Shown here: positions 51,105 to 63,376 of the stretch, piece by piece | Layout: every line of letters starts with the position of its first letter | Numbering within the stretch: position 1 is the first letter of the stretch | From: Hydractinia symbiolongicarpus | Lineage: Eukaryota; Cnidaria; Hydrozoa; Anthoathecata; Hydractiniidae | NCBI RefSeq assembly: GCF_029227915.1 | Contig: NC_079877.1 | Location: forward strand, 7,876,001-7,940,000 | Reading direction: 5' to 3' | DNA: 64,000 bases | Program-made: the position numbers and the translations under genes | The notes under the pieces: generated by a model | The model's input: the letters and a program-made list of their open reading frames with translations, nothing else | Database searches by the model: none | Told to the model about the DNA's origin: nothing

Positions 51105-52592
51105 GTCAACCTGTTTGAGTTGCAACGGTTGCGTCGCATGTTCGCACCAACATGTATTTAGTGATTTTCTTCCGACATTACTAAGTTGTATTGCTTTTAA
51201 CAGTGAAACGATTGACTGTGGGAATTAATTAAACTGATTCTGGACTGTGACCTTTAAATGTGATAAATGAGCCAATTGTTCTCCAACGAATAAGATTCTT
51301 CTTAATTGACATGATTGCTGGAACTCAGCGATTACACTGGGCTCTGTGGTAGCGCTTTAATAAAAAATTAAGATAAATAAGTCATTTTTTTACTGTGGGA
51401 CGAATCCTAGTCGTTAGTTCTCGCTAAAGAAATAGAGACAGTTTCAAAAACTACATTTCAATGAATTTCTAACGCTATCAGTCGTTTTGAGTTACAACGG
51501 TTGCGTCACATATTCGTCCCCACATATATTTAGTGATTTTCTTCCGATAATACTAAGTTGTATTGCTTTTAACAGTGAAACGACTGACTGTGGGAATTAA
51601 TTGAACTGATTCTGGACTGTGACCTTATTAATGTGATAAATGAGGCAATTGGTCTCCAAGGAATAACATTCTTCTTAATTTGACATGATTGCTGGAGTTC
51701 AGCGATTACATTAGTCTCTGTGAAAGCGCTTTATTTAAAAATTTAGTTAAATAAGTCTTTTCTTACTGTGGGACCAATCCTGGCCGTTAGCACGCGCTGA
51801 AAAATTAGGAACAGTTTCAAAGACTACATTTTATTGACTTTCTAGCGGTTTAAATCCGTTTGAGTTACAACGGTTGCGTCACAATTCGTACCAACATGTA
51901 CTTCGCGATAGTATTCGGATATTACTAGGTTGCATCGCTTTTAACAGTGAAGCAATTGACTGTGGGACTTAATTGAACTGATTTTGGACTTTGTTCTTAT
52001 AAATGGGATAAATGAGCCAGTTTGACTAAAGAAGTAACGTTCTTCATAATATGACATTATTGCAGGAAATCAGCGATTACACTAGGCGCTGTGGTAGCGG
52101 TTTATTAAAAAATTAAGATAAATAAGTCAATTTTTACTGTGGGACGAATCCTGGTCGTTAGTTCGCGCTGAAGAAATGGAGACAGTTTCAAAAACTACAT
52201 TTCATTGACTTTCTAACGGTGTCAACCTGTTTGAGTTGCAACGGTTGCGTCGCATGTTCGCACCAACATGTATTTAGTGATTTTCTTCCGACATTACTAA
52301 GTTGTATTGCTTTTAACAGTGAAACGATTGACTGTGGGAATTAATTAAACTGATTCTGGACTGTGACCTTTAAATGTGATAAATGAGCCAAGTGTTCTCC
52401 AACGAATAAGATTCTTCTTAATTGACATGATTGCTGGAACTCAGCGATTACACTGGGCTCTGTGGTAGCGCTTTAATAAAAAATTAAGATAAATAAGTCA
52501 TTTTTTTACTGTGGGACGAATCCTAGTCGTTAGTTCTCGCTAAAGAAATAGAGACAGTTTCAAAAACTACATTTCATTGACTTTCTAACGGT
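50359..52592 (+). repeat. HOR domain 12: trimer duplication of about 1117 bp
   Basis: Units at 50359, 50732 and 51105 are repeated by those at 51477, 51850 and 52221. Shared markers are CCGATAATACT, CTGAAAAATTAGG, GTCAACCTGTTTGAG, TCGCATGTTCGC, GTGACCTTTAAATG, AACGAATAAG and CTTAATTGACATG. The copies have small indels, giving unit lengths of 371-373 bp. The start of 51477 is unusually divergent (CGCTATCAGTCGTTTTG, TTCGTCCCCAC). Confidence 0.82.
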
Positions 52593-55500
52593 GTCAATCC
52601 GTTTGAGTTGCAACGGTTGCGTCACATATTTGCACCAACATGTATTTAGTGATTTTCTTCCGACATTACTAAGTTGTATTGCTTTTAACAGTGAAACGAT
52701 TGACTGTGGGAATTACTGAAACTGATTCTGGACTGTGACCTTATAAATGTGATAAATGAGTTAATTGTTCTCCAAGGAATAACATTCTTCTTGATTTGAC
52801 ATGATTGCTGGAACTCAGCGATTACACTGGGCTCTGTGGTAGCGCTTTATTAAAAAATTAAGAAAAATAAGTCATTTTTTACTGTGGGACGAATCCTAGC
52901 CGTTAGTTCGCGCTGAAGAAAAAGAGACAGTTTCAAAAACTACATTTCATTGACTTTCTAACGGTGTCAATCCGTTTGAGTTGCAACGGTTGCGTCACAT
53001 ATTCGCACCAACTTATATTTAGTGACTTTCTTCCGACATTACTAACTTGTATTGCTTTTAACAGTGAAACGATTGACTGTGGGAATTAATTAAACTGATT
53101 CTGGACTGTGACCTTATAAATGTGATAAATCAGCCAATTGTTCTCCAAGGAATAACATTCTTCTTAAATTGACATGATTGCTGGATTTCAGCGATTACAC
53201 TGGCGCTCTGGTAGCGCTTTATTAAAAAATTAAGATAAATAAGTCATTTTTTACTGTGGGACGAATCCTAGTCGTTAGTTCGCGCTGAAAAAATAGAGAC
53301 AGTTTCAAAAACTACATTTCATTGACTTTCTAACGTTGTCAATGCGTTTGAGTTACAACGGTTGCGTCACATATTCGTACCAACATGTATTTAGTGATTT
53401 TCTTCCGATATTACTAAGTTGTATTGCTTTTAACAGTGAAACGTTTGACTGTGGGAATGGAACTGATTCTGGACTGTGACCTTATAAATGTCATAAATGA
53501 GCGAATTGGTATCCAAGGAATAACATTTTTCTCAATTTAAAATGATTGCTGGAACTCAGCGATTACACTGGGCGCTGTGGTAGCGCTTTATTAAAAAATT
53601 AAGATAAATAAGTCTTTCTTTGCTGTGGGACCAATCCTGGCCGTTAGCACGCGCTGAATAAATAGGAACAGTTTCAGAGACTACATTTCATTGACTTTCT
53701 AGCGGTATAAATCTGTTTGAGCTACAACGGTTACGTCACATATTCGTACCAACATGTATTTAGTGATATCTTTCCGACATTACTAAGTCATATCGCTTTT
53801 AACAGTGAAACGATTGACTGTGCAACTTAATTGAACTAACTTTGGGCTGTGACCTTATAAATGTGATAAGTGAGCCAACTAGACTCCAAGAAATAACATT
53901 CTTCTTAATTTGACATGATTGCCGGAACTCAGCGATTACACTGCGCGCTGTGGTAGCGCTTCATTTAAAAATTTAGGCATATAAGTCATTTTTTACTGTG
54001 GGACCAATCCTAGCCGTTTCCGCGCGCTGAAGAAAGAGAGACAGTTTCAAAAACTACATTTCATTGACTTTCTAACGGTGTCAATCCGTTTGAGTTGCAA
54101 CGGTTGCGTCACATATTTGCACCAACTTATATTTAGTGACTTTCTTCCGACATTACTAACTTGTATTGCTTTTAACAGTGAAAGAATTGACTATGGGAAT
54201 TATTTAAACTGATTCTGGACTGTGACCTTATAAATGTGATAAATCAGCCAATTGTTCTCCAAGGAATAACATTCTTCTTAATTTGACATGATTGCTGGAT
54301 TTCAGCGATTACACTGGGCGCTCTGGTAGCGCTTTATTAAAAAATTAAGATAAATAAGTCATTTTTTACTGTGGGACGAATCCTAGTCGTTAGTTTGCGC
54401 TGAAAAAATAGAGACAGTTTCAAAAACTACATTTCATTGACTTTCTAACGGTGTCAATGCGTTTGAGTTACAACGGTTGCGTCACATATTCGTACCAACA
54501 TGTATTTAGTGATTTTCTTCCGATATTACTAAGTTGTATTGCTTTTAACAGTGAAACGATTGACTGTGGGAATTGAACTCATTCTGGACTGTGACCTTAT
54601 AAATGTCATAAATGAGCCAATTGGTCTCCAAGGAATAACATTTTTCTCAATTTGACATGATTGCCGAACTCAGCGATTACACTGCGCGCTGTGGTAGCGC
54701 TTCATTTAAAAATTTAGGCATATAAGTCAGTTTTTACTGTGGGACCAATCCTAGCCGTTTCCGCGCGCTGAAGAAAGAGAGACAGTTTCAAAAACTACAT
54801 TTCATTGACTTTCTAACGGTGTCAATCCGTTTGAGTTGCAACGGTTGCGTCACATATTCGCACCAACTTATATTTAGTGACTTTCTTCCGACATTACTAA
54901 CTTGTATTGCTTTTAACAGTGAAAGAATTGACTATGGGAATTATTTAAACTGATTCTGGACTGTGACCTTATAAATGTGATAAATCAGCCAATTGTTCTC
55001 CAAGGAATAACATTCTTCTTAATTTGACATGATTGCTGGATTTCAGCGATTACACTGGGCGCTGTGGTAGCGCTTTATTAAAAAATTAAGATAAATAAGT
55101 CTTTCTTTGCTGTGGGACCAATCCTGGCCGTTAGCACGCGCTGAATAAATAGGAACAGTTTCAGAGACTACATTTCATTGACTTTCTAGCGGTATAAATC
55201 TGTTTGAGCTACAACGGTTACGTCACATATTCGTACCAACATGTATTTAGTGATATCTTTCCGACATTACTAAGTCATATCGCTTTTAACAGTGAAACGA
55301 TTGACTGTGCAACTTAATTGAACAAACTTTGGGCTGTGACCTTATAAATGTGATAAGTGAGCCAACTAGACTCCAAGAAATAACATTCTTCTTAATTTGA
55401 CATGATTGCCGGAACTCAGCGATTACACTGCGCGCTGTGGTAGCGCTTCATTTAAAAATTTAGGCATATAAGTCATTTTTTACTGTGGGACCAATCCTAG

Positions 55501-56685
55501 CCGTTTTCGCGCGCTGAAAAAATAGTGACAGTTTCAAAAACTACATTTCATCGACTTTCTAACGGTGTCAATCCGTTTGAGTTACAATGGTTGCGTCACA
55601 TATTCGTACCAACATGTATTTAGTGATTTTCTTCCGATATTACTAAGATGTATTGCTTTTAACAATGAAACGATTGACTATGGGAATTAATTGAATTGAT
55701 TCTGGACTGTGACCTTATAAATGTCATAAATGAGCCAATTGGTCTCCAAGGAATAACACTTTTCTCAATTTAAAATGATTGCTGGAACGCAGCTATTACA
55801 CTGGGCGCTGTGGTAGCGCTTTATTAAAAAATTAAGATAAATAAGTCATTTTTTACTGTGGGACCAATCCTAGCCGTTAGCTCGCGCTGAAGAAATAGAG
55901 GCAGTTTTAAAATCTACATTTCTTTGACTTTCTAACGGTGTCAATCCGTTTGAGTTACAACGGTTGCGTCACATATTCGTACCAACATGTATTTAGTGAA
56001 TTTCTTCCGATAATACTAAGTTGTATTGCTTTTAACAGTGAAACGACTGACTGTGGGAATTAATTGAACTGATTCTGGACTGTGACCTTATTAATGTGAT
56101 AAATGAGGCAATTGGTCTCCAAGGAATAACATTCTTCTTAATTTGACATGATTGCTGGAATTCAGCGATTACATTAGGCTCTGTGGTAGCGCTTTATTTA
56201 AAAATTTAGTTAAATAAGTCTTTTCTTACTGTGGGACCAATCCTGGCCGTTAGAACGCGCTGAAAAATTAGGAACAGTTTCAAAGACTACATTTCATTGA
56301 CTTTCTAACGGTGTCAATCCGTTTGAGTTGCAACGGTTGCGTCACATATTCGCACCAACTTATATTTAGTGACTTTCTTCCGACATTACTAAGTTGTATT
56401 GCTTTTAACAGTGAAAAGATTGAATGTGGGAATTAATTAAACTGATTCTGTACTGTGACCTTATAAATGTGATAAATGAGCCAATTGTTCTCCAAGGAAT
56501 AACATTCTTCTTAATTTGACATGATTGCTGGATTTCAGCGATTACACTGGGCGCTCTGGTAGCGCTTTATTAAAAAATTAAGATAAATAAGTCATTTTTT
56601 ACTGTGGGACGAATCCTAGTCGTTAGTTCGCGCTGAAAAAATAGAGACAGTTTCAAAAACTACATTTCATTGACTTTCTAGCGGT
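52593..56685 (+). repeat. Divergent satellite stretch with indel-bearing monomers
   Basis: Units start at 52593, 52966, 53338, 53707, 54080, 54453, 54821, 55194, 55567, 55940 and 56313, with lengths of 368-373 bp. Neighbouring-but-one echoes exist (54080 with 54821; 54453 with 53338; 53707 with 55194). The type with GTGCAACTTAATTG and TTTGGGCTGTG, typical of the left end, reappears here inside monomers that begin GTATAAATCTG. The variant GCATATAAGTCA and a weakened dyad (GATTGCCG) also first appear here. Confidence 0.75.
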
Positions 56686-58167
56686 ATAAATCTGTTTGAG
56701 TTACAACGGTTACGTCACATATTCGTACCAACATGTATTTAGTGATAGCTTTCCGACATTACTAAGACATATCGCTTTTAACAGTGAAACGATTGACTGT
56801 GCAACTTAATTGAACTAACTTTGGGCTGTGACCTTATAAATGTGATAAGTGAGCCAACTAGACTCCAAGAAATAACATTCTTCTTAATTTGACATGATTG
56901 CCGAACTCAGCGATTACACTGCGCGCTGTGGTAGCGCTTCATTTAAAAATTTAGGCATATAAGTCAGTTTTTACTGTGGGACCAATCCTAGCCGTTTCCG
57001 CGCGCTGAAGAAAGAGCGACAGTTTCAAAAACTACATTTCATTGACTTTCTAACGGTGTCAATGCGTTTGAGTTACAACGGTTGCGTCACATATTCGTAC
57101 CAACATGTATTTAGTGATTTTCTTCCGATATTACTAAGTTGTATTGCTTTTAACAGTGAAACGATTGACTGTGGGAATTGAACTGATTCTGGACTGTGAC
57201 CTTATAAATGTCATAAATAAGCCAATTGGTCTCCAAGGAATAACATTCTTCTTAATTTGACATGATTGCTGGATTTCAGCGATTACACTGGGCGCTCTGG
57301 TAGCGCTTTATTAAAAAATTAAGATAAATAAGTCATTTTTTACTGTGGGACGAATCCTAGTCGTTAGTTCGCGCTGAAAAAATAGAGACAGTTTCAAAAA
57401 CTACATTTCATTGACTTTCTAGCGGTATAAATCTGTTTGAGTTACAACGGTTACGTCACATATTCGTACCAACATGTATTTAGTGATAGCTTTCCGACAT
57501 TACTAAGACATATCGCTTTTAACAGTGAAACGATTGACTGTGCAACTTAATTGAACTAACTTTGGGCTGTGACCTTATAAATGTGATAAGTGAGCCAACT
57601 AGACTCCAAGAAATAACATTCTTCTTAATTTGACATGATTGCCGAACTCAGCGATTACACTGCGCGCTGTGGTAGCGCTTCATTTAAAAATTTAGGCATA
57701 TAAGTCAGTTTTTACTGTGGGACCAATCCTAGCCGTTTCCGCGCGCTGAAGAAAGAGCGACAGTTTCAAAAACTACATTTCATTGACTTTCTAACGGTGT
57801 CAATGCGTTTGAGTTACAACGGTTGCGTCACATATTCGTACCAACATGTATTTAGTGATTTTCTTCCGATATTACTAAGTTGTATTGCTTTTAACAGTGA
57901 AACGATTGACTGTGGGAATTGAACTGATTCTGGACTGTGACCTTATAAATGTCATAAATAAGCCAATTGGTCTCCAAGGAATAACATTTTTCTCAATTTA
58001 AAATGATTGCTGGAACTCAGCGATTACACTGGGCGCTGTGGTAGCGCTTTATTAAAAAATTAAGATAAATAAGTCTTTCTTTGCTGTGGGACCAATCCTG
58101 GCCGTTAGCACGCGCTGAATAAATAGGAACAGTTTCAGAGACTACATTTCATTGACTTTCTAGCGGT
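56686..58167 (+). repeat. HOR domain 13: 741-bp dimer, two copies
   Basis: A 372-bp unit (GTATAAATCTG, GTGCAACTTAATTG, GATTGCCGAACTC) alternates with a 369-bp unit (GTCAATGCG, GGGAATTGAACTG, missing four bases of AATTAATT). Copies begin at 56686 and 57427, 741 bp apart, and continue partly at 58168. The indels place the unit 5 bp below two full monomers. Confidence 0.88.
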
Positions 58168-61100
58168 ATAAATCTGTTTGAGTTACAACGGTTACGTCAC
58201 ATATTCGTACCAACATATATTTAGTGATATCTTTCCGACATTACTAAGTCATATCGCTTTTAACAGTAAAACGATTGACTGTGCAACTTAATTGAACTAA
58301 CTTTGGGCTGTGACCTTATAAATGTGATAAGTGAGCCAACTAGACTCCAAGAAATAACATTCTTCTTAATTTGACATGATTGCCTAACTCAGCGATTGCA
58401 CTGCGCGCTGTGGTAGCGCTTCATTTAAAAATTTAGGCATATAAGTCAGTTTTTACTGTGGGACCAATCCTAGTCGTTTCCGCGCGCTGAAAAAATAGTG
58501 ACAGTTTCAAAAACTACATTTCATTGACCTTCTAACGGTGTCAATCCGTTTGAGTTACAATGGTTGCGTCACATATTCGTACCAACATGTATTTAGTGAT
58601 TTTCTTCCGATATTACTAAGTTGTATTGCTTTTAACAGTGAAACGATTGACTATGGGAATTAATTGAATTGATTCTGGACTGTGACCTTATAAATGTCAT
58701 AAATGAGCCAATTGGTCTCCAAGGAATAAGACTTTTCTCAATTTAAAATGATTGCTGGAACTCAGCTATTACACTGCGCGCTGTGGTAGCGCTTCATTTA
58801 AAAATTTAGGCATATAAGTCAGTTTTTACTGTGGGACCAATCCTAGTCGTTTCCGCGCACTGAAAAAATAGCGACAGTTTCAAAAACTACATTTCATTGA
58901 CTTTCTAACGGTGTCAATCCGTTTGAGTTACAACGGTTGCGTCACATATTCGTACCAACATGTATTTAGTGATTTTCTTCCGATATTACTAAGTTGTATT
59001 GCTTTTAACAGTGAAACGATTGACTGTGGGAATTAATTGAACTGATTCTGGACTGTGACCTTATAAATGTCATAAATGAGCCAATTGGTCTCCAAGGAAT
59101 AACATTTTTCTCAATTTAAAATGATTGCTGGAACTCAGCGATTACACTGGGCGCTGTGGTAGCGCTTTATTAAAAAATTAAGATAAATAAGTCTTTCTTT
59201 GCTGTGGGACCAATCCTGGCCGTTAGCATGCGCTGAATAAATAGGAACTGTTTCAGAGACTACATTTCATTGACTTTCTAGCGGTATAAATCTGTTTGAG
59301 TTACAACGGTTACGTCACATATTCGTACCAACATGTATTTAGTGATAGCTTTCCGACATTACTAAGTCATATCGCTTTTAACAGTGAAACGATTGACTGT
59401 GCAACTTAATTGAACTAACTTTGGGCTGTGACCTTATAAATGTGATAAGTGAGCCAACTAGACTCCAAGAAATAACATTCTTCTTAATTTGACATGATTG
59501 CCGAACTCAGCGATTACACTGCGCGCTGTGGTAGCGCTTCATTTAAAAATTTAGGCATATAAGTCAGTTTTTACTGTGGGACCAATCCTAGCCGTTTCCG
59601 CGCGCTGAAGAAAGAGCGACAGTTTCAAAAACTACATTTCATTGACTTTCTAACGGTGTCAATGCGTTTGAGTTACAACGGTTGCGTCACATATTCGTAC
59701 CAACATGTATTTAGTGATTTTCTTCCGATATTACTAAGTTGTATTGCTTTTAACAGTGAAACGATTGACTATGGGAATTAATTGAATTGATTCTGGACTG
59801 TGACCTTATAAATGTCATAAATGAGCCAATTGGTCTCCAAGGAATAAGACTTTTCTCAATTTAAAATGATTGCTGGAACTCAGCTATTACACTGGGCGCT
59901 GTGGTAGCGCTTTATTAAAAAATTAAGATAAATAAGTCATTTTTCACTGTGGGACCAATCCTAGCCGTTAGCTCGCGCTGAAGAAATAGAGGCAGTTTAA
60001 AAATCTACATTTCTTTGACTTTCTAACGGTGTCAATCCATTTGAGTTACAACGGTTGCGTCACATATTCGTACCAACATGTATTTAGTGAATTTCTTCCA
60101 ATAATACTAAGTTTTATTGCTTTTAACAGTGAAACGACTGACTGTGGGAATTAATTGAACTGATTCTGGACTGTGACCTTATTAATGTGATAAATGTGGC
60201 AATTGGTCTCCAAGGAATAACATTCTTCTTAATTTGACATGATTGCTGGAATTCAGCGATTACATTAGGCTCTGTGGTAGGGCTTTATTTAAAAATTTGG
60301 TTAAATAAGTCTTTTCTTACTGTGGGACCAATCCTGGCCGTTAGCACGCGCTGAAAAATTAGGAACAGTTTCAAAGACTACATTTCATTGACTTTCTAGT
60401 GGTTTAAATCCGTTTGGGTTACAACGGTTGCGTCACATATTCGTTTCAACATGTATCTAGCGATAGTATTCGGATATTACTAGGTTGCATCGCTTTTAAC
60501 AGTGAAACAATTGACTGTGGGACTTAGTTGAACTGATTTTGGACTTTGTCCTTATAAATGGGATAAGTGAGCCAGTTTGACTAAAAGAAATAACGTTCTT
60601 CATGATATGACATGATTGCCGAACTCAGCGATTACACTGCGCGCTGTGGTAGCGCTTCATTTAAAAATTTAGGCATATAAGTCAGTTTTTACTGTGGGAC
60701 CAATCCTAGTCGTTTCCGCGCACTGAAAAAATAGCGACAGTTTCAAAAACTACATTTCATTGACTTTCTAACGGTGTCAATCCGTTTGAGTTACAACGGT
60801 TGCGTCACATATTCGTACCAACATGTATTTAGTGATTTTCTTCCGATATTACTAAGTTGTATTGCTTTTAACAGTGAAACGATTGACTGTGGGAATTGAA
60901 CTGATTCTGGACTGTGACCTTATAAATGTCATAAATGAGCCAATTGGTCTCCAAGGAATAACATTTTTCTCAATTTAAAATGATTGCTGGAACTCAGCGA
61001 TTACACTGGGCGCTGTGGTAGCGCTTTATTAAAAAATTAAGATAAATAAGTCTTTCTTTGCTGTGGGACCAATCCTGGCCGTTAGCATGCGCTGAATAAA

Positions 61101-63376
61101 TAGGAACTGTTTCAGAGACTACATTTCATTGACTTTCTAGCGGTATAAATCTGTTTGAGTTACAACGGTTACGTCACATATTCGTACCAACATGTATTTA
61201 GTGATAGCTTTCCGACATTACTAAGTCATATCGCTTTTAACAGTGAAACGATTGACTGTGCAACTTAATTGAACTAACTTTGGGCTGTGACCTTATAAAT
61301 GTGATAAGTGAGCCAACTAGACTCCAAGAAATAACATTCTTCTTAATTTGACATGATTGCCGAACTCAGCGATTACACTGCGCGCTGTGGTAGCGCTTCA
61401 TTTAAAAATTTAGGCATATAAGTCAGTTTTTACTGTGGGACCAATCCTAGCCGTTTCCGCGCGCTGAAGAAAGAGCGACAGTTTCAAAAACTACATTTCA
61501 TTGCCTTTCTAACGGTGTCAATGCGTTTGAGTTACAACGGTTGCGTCACATATTCGTACCAACATGTATTTAGTGATTTTCTTCCGATATTACTAAGTTG
61601 TATTGCTTTTAACAGTGAAACGATTGACTGTGGGAATTGAACTGATTCTGGACTGTGACCTTATAAATGTCATAAATAAGCCAATTGGTCTCCAAGGAAT
61701 AACATTTTTCTCAATTTAAAATGATTGCTGGAACTCAGCGATTACACTGGGCGCTGTGGTAGCGCTTTATTAAAAAATTAAGATAAATAAGTCTTTCTTT
61801 GCTGTGGGACCAATCCTGGCCGTTAGCACGCGCTGAATAAATAGGAACAGTTTCAGAGACTACATTTCATTGACTTTCTAGCGGTATAAATCTGTTTGAG
61901 TTACAACGGTTACGTCACATATTCGTACCAACATGTATTTAGTGATATCTTTCCGACATTACTAAGTCATATCGCTTTTAACAGTAAAACGATTGACTGT
62001 GCAACTTAATTGAACTAACTTTGGGCTGTGACCTTATAAATGTGATAAGTGAGCCAACTAGACTCCAAGAAATAACATTCTTCTTAATTTGACATGATTG
62101 CCTAACTCAGCGATTGCACTGCGCGCTGTGGTAGCGCTTCATTTAAAAATTTAGGCATATAAGTCAGTTTTTACTGTGGGACCAATCCTAGTCGTTTCCG
62201 CGCGCTGAAAAAATAGTGACAGTTTCAAAAACTACATTTCATTGACTTTCTAACGGTGTCAATCCGTTTGAGTTACAATGGTTGCGTCACATATTCGTAC
62301 CAACATGTATTTAGTGATTTTCTTCCGATATTACTAAGTTGTATTGCTTTTAACAGTGAAACGATTGACTATGGGAATTAATTGAATTGATTCTGGACTG
62401 TGACCTTATAATTGTCATAAATGAGCCAATTGGTCTCCAAGGAATAAGACTTTTCTCAATTTAAAATGATTGCTGGAACTCAGCTATTACACTGGGCGCT
62501 GTGGTAGCGCTTTATTAAAAAATTAAGATAAATAAGTCATTTTTTACTGTGGGACCAATCCTAGCCGTTAGCTCGCGCTGAAGAAATAGAGGCAGTTTAA
62601 AAATCTACATTTCTTTGACTTTCTAACGGTGTCAATCCGTTTGAGTTACAACGGTTGCGTCACATATTCGTACCAACATGTATTTAGTGAATTTCTTCCG
62701 ATAATACTAAGTTTTATTGCTTTTAACAGTGAAACGACTGACTGTGGGAATTAATTGAACTGATTCTGGACTGTGACCTTATTAATGTGATAAATGTGGC
62801 AATTGGTCTCCAAGGAATAACATTCTTCTTAATTTGACATGATTGCTGGAATTCAGCGATTACATTAGGCTCTGTGGTAGCGCTTTATTTAAAAATTTGG
62901 TTAAATAAGTCTTTTCTTACTGTGGGACCAATCCTGGCCGTTAGCACGCGCTGAAAAATTAGGAACAGTTTCAAAGACTACATTTCATTGACTTTCTAGC
63001 GGTTTAAATCCGTTTGGGTTACAACGGTTGCGTCACATATTCGTTTCAACATGTATTTAGCGATAGTATTCGGATATTACTAGGTTGCATCGCATTTAAC
63101 AGTGAAACAATTGACTGTGGGACTTAGTTGAACTGATTTTGGACTTTGTCCTTATAAATGGGATAAGTGAGCCAGTTTGACTAAAAGAAATAACGTTCTT
63201 CATGATATGACATGATTGCTGGAAATCAGCGATTACACTAGGTGCTGTGGTAGCGCTTTATTAAAAAATTAAGATAAATAAGTCATTTTTTACTGTGGGA
63301 CCAATCCTAGTTGTTTTCGCGCGCTGAAGAAAGAGCGACAGTTTCAAAAACTACATTTCATTGACTTTTTAACGGT
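58168..63376 (+). repeat. HOR domain 14: nested offsets of 3718, 1859 and 2600 bp
   Basis: 57427, 57799, 58168 and 58540 are repeated at 61145, 61517, 61886 and 62258 (3718 bp; shared AACAGTAAAACG and GATTGCCTAACTC). 59286 and 59658 are repeated at 61145 and 61517 (1859 bp; shared TTAGCATGCGCTG and AGGAACTGTTTC upstream). 60031 and 60404 are repeated at 62631 and 63004 (2600 bp; shared GTGAATTTCTTCC, CGTTTGGGTTAC, TTCGTTTCAACATG). The same monomers thus take part in several overlapping duplications. Confidence 0.8.
60404..60775 (+). repeat. Chimeric monomer at the right end
   Basis: Up to about 60619 it matches the monomer at 63004 (TTCGTTTCAACATG, ATAACGTTCTTCATGATATG). After GACATGATTGC it switches to the type with CGAACTCAGCG, CACTGCGCGCTG and AGGCATATAAGTCAG. 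The equivalent unit at 63004 continues instead with TGGAAATCAGCG. The switch lies in the highly conserved block holding dyad 1. Confidence 0.8.
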
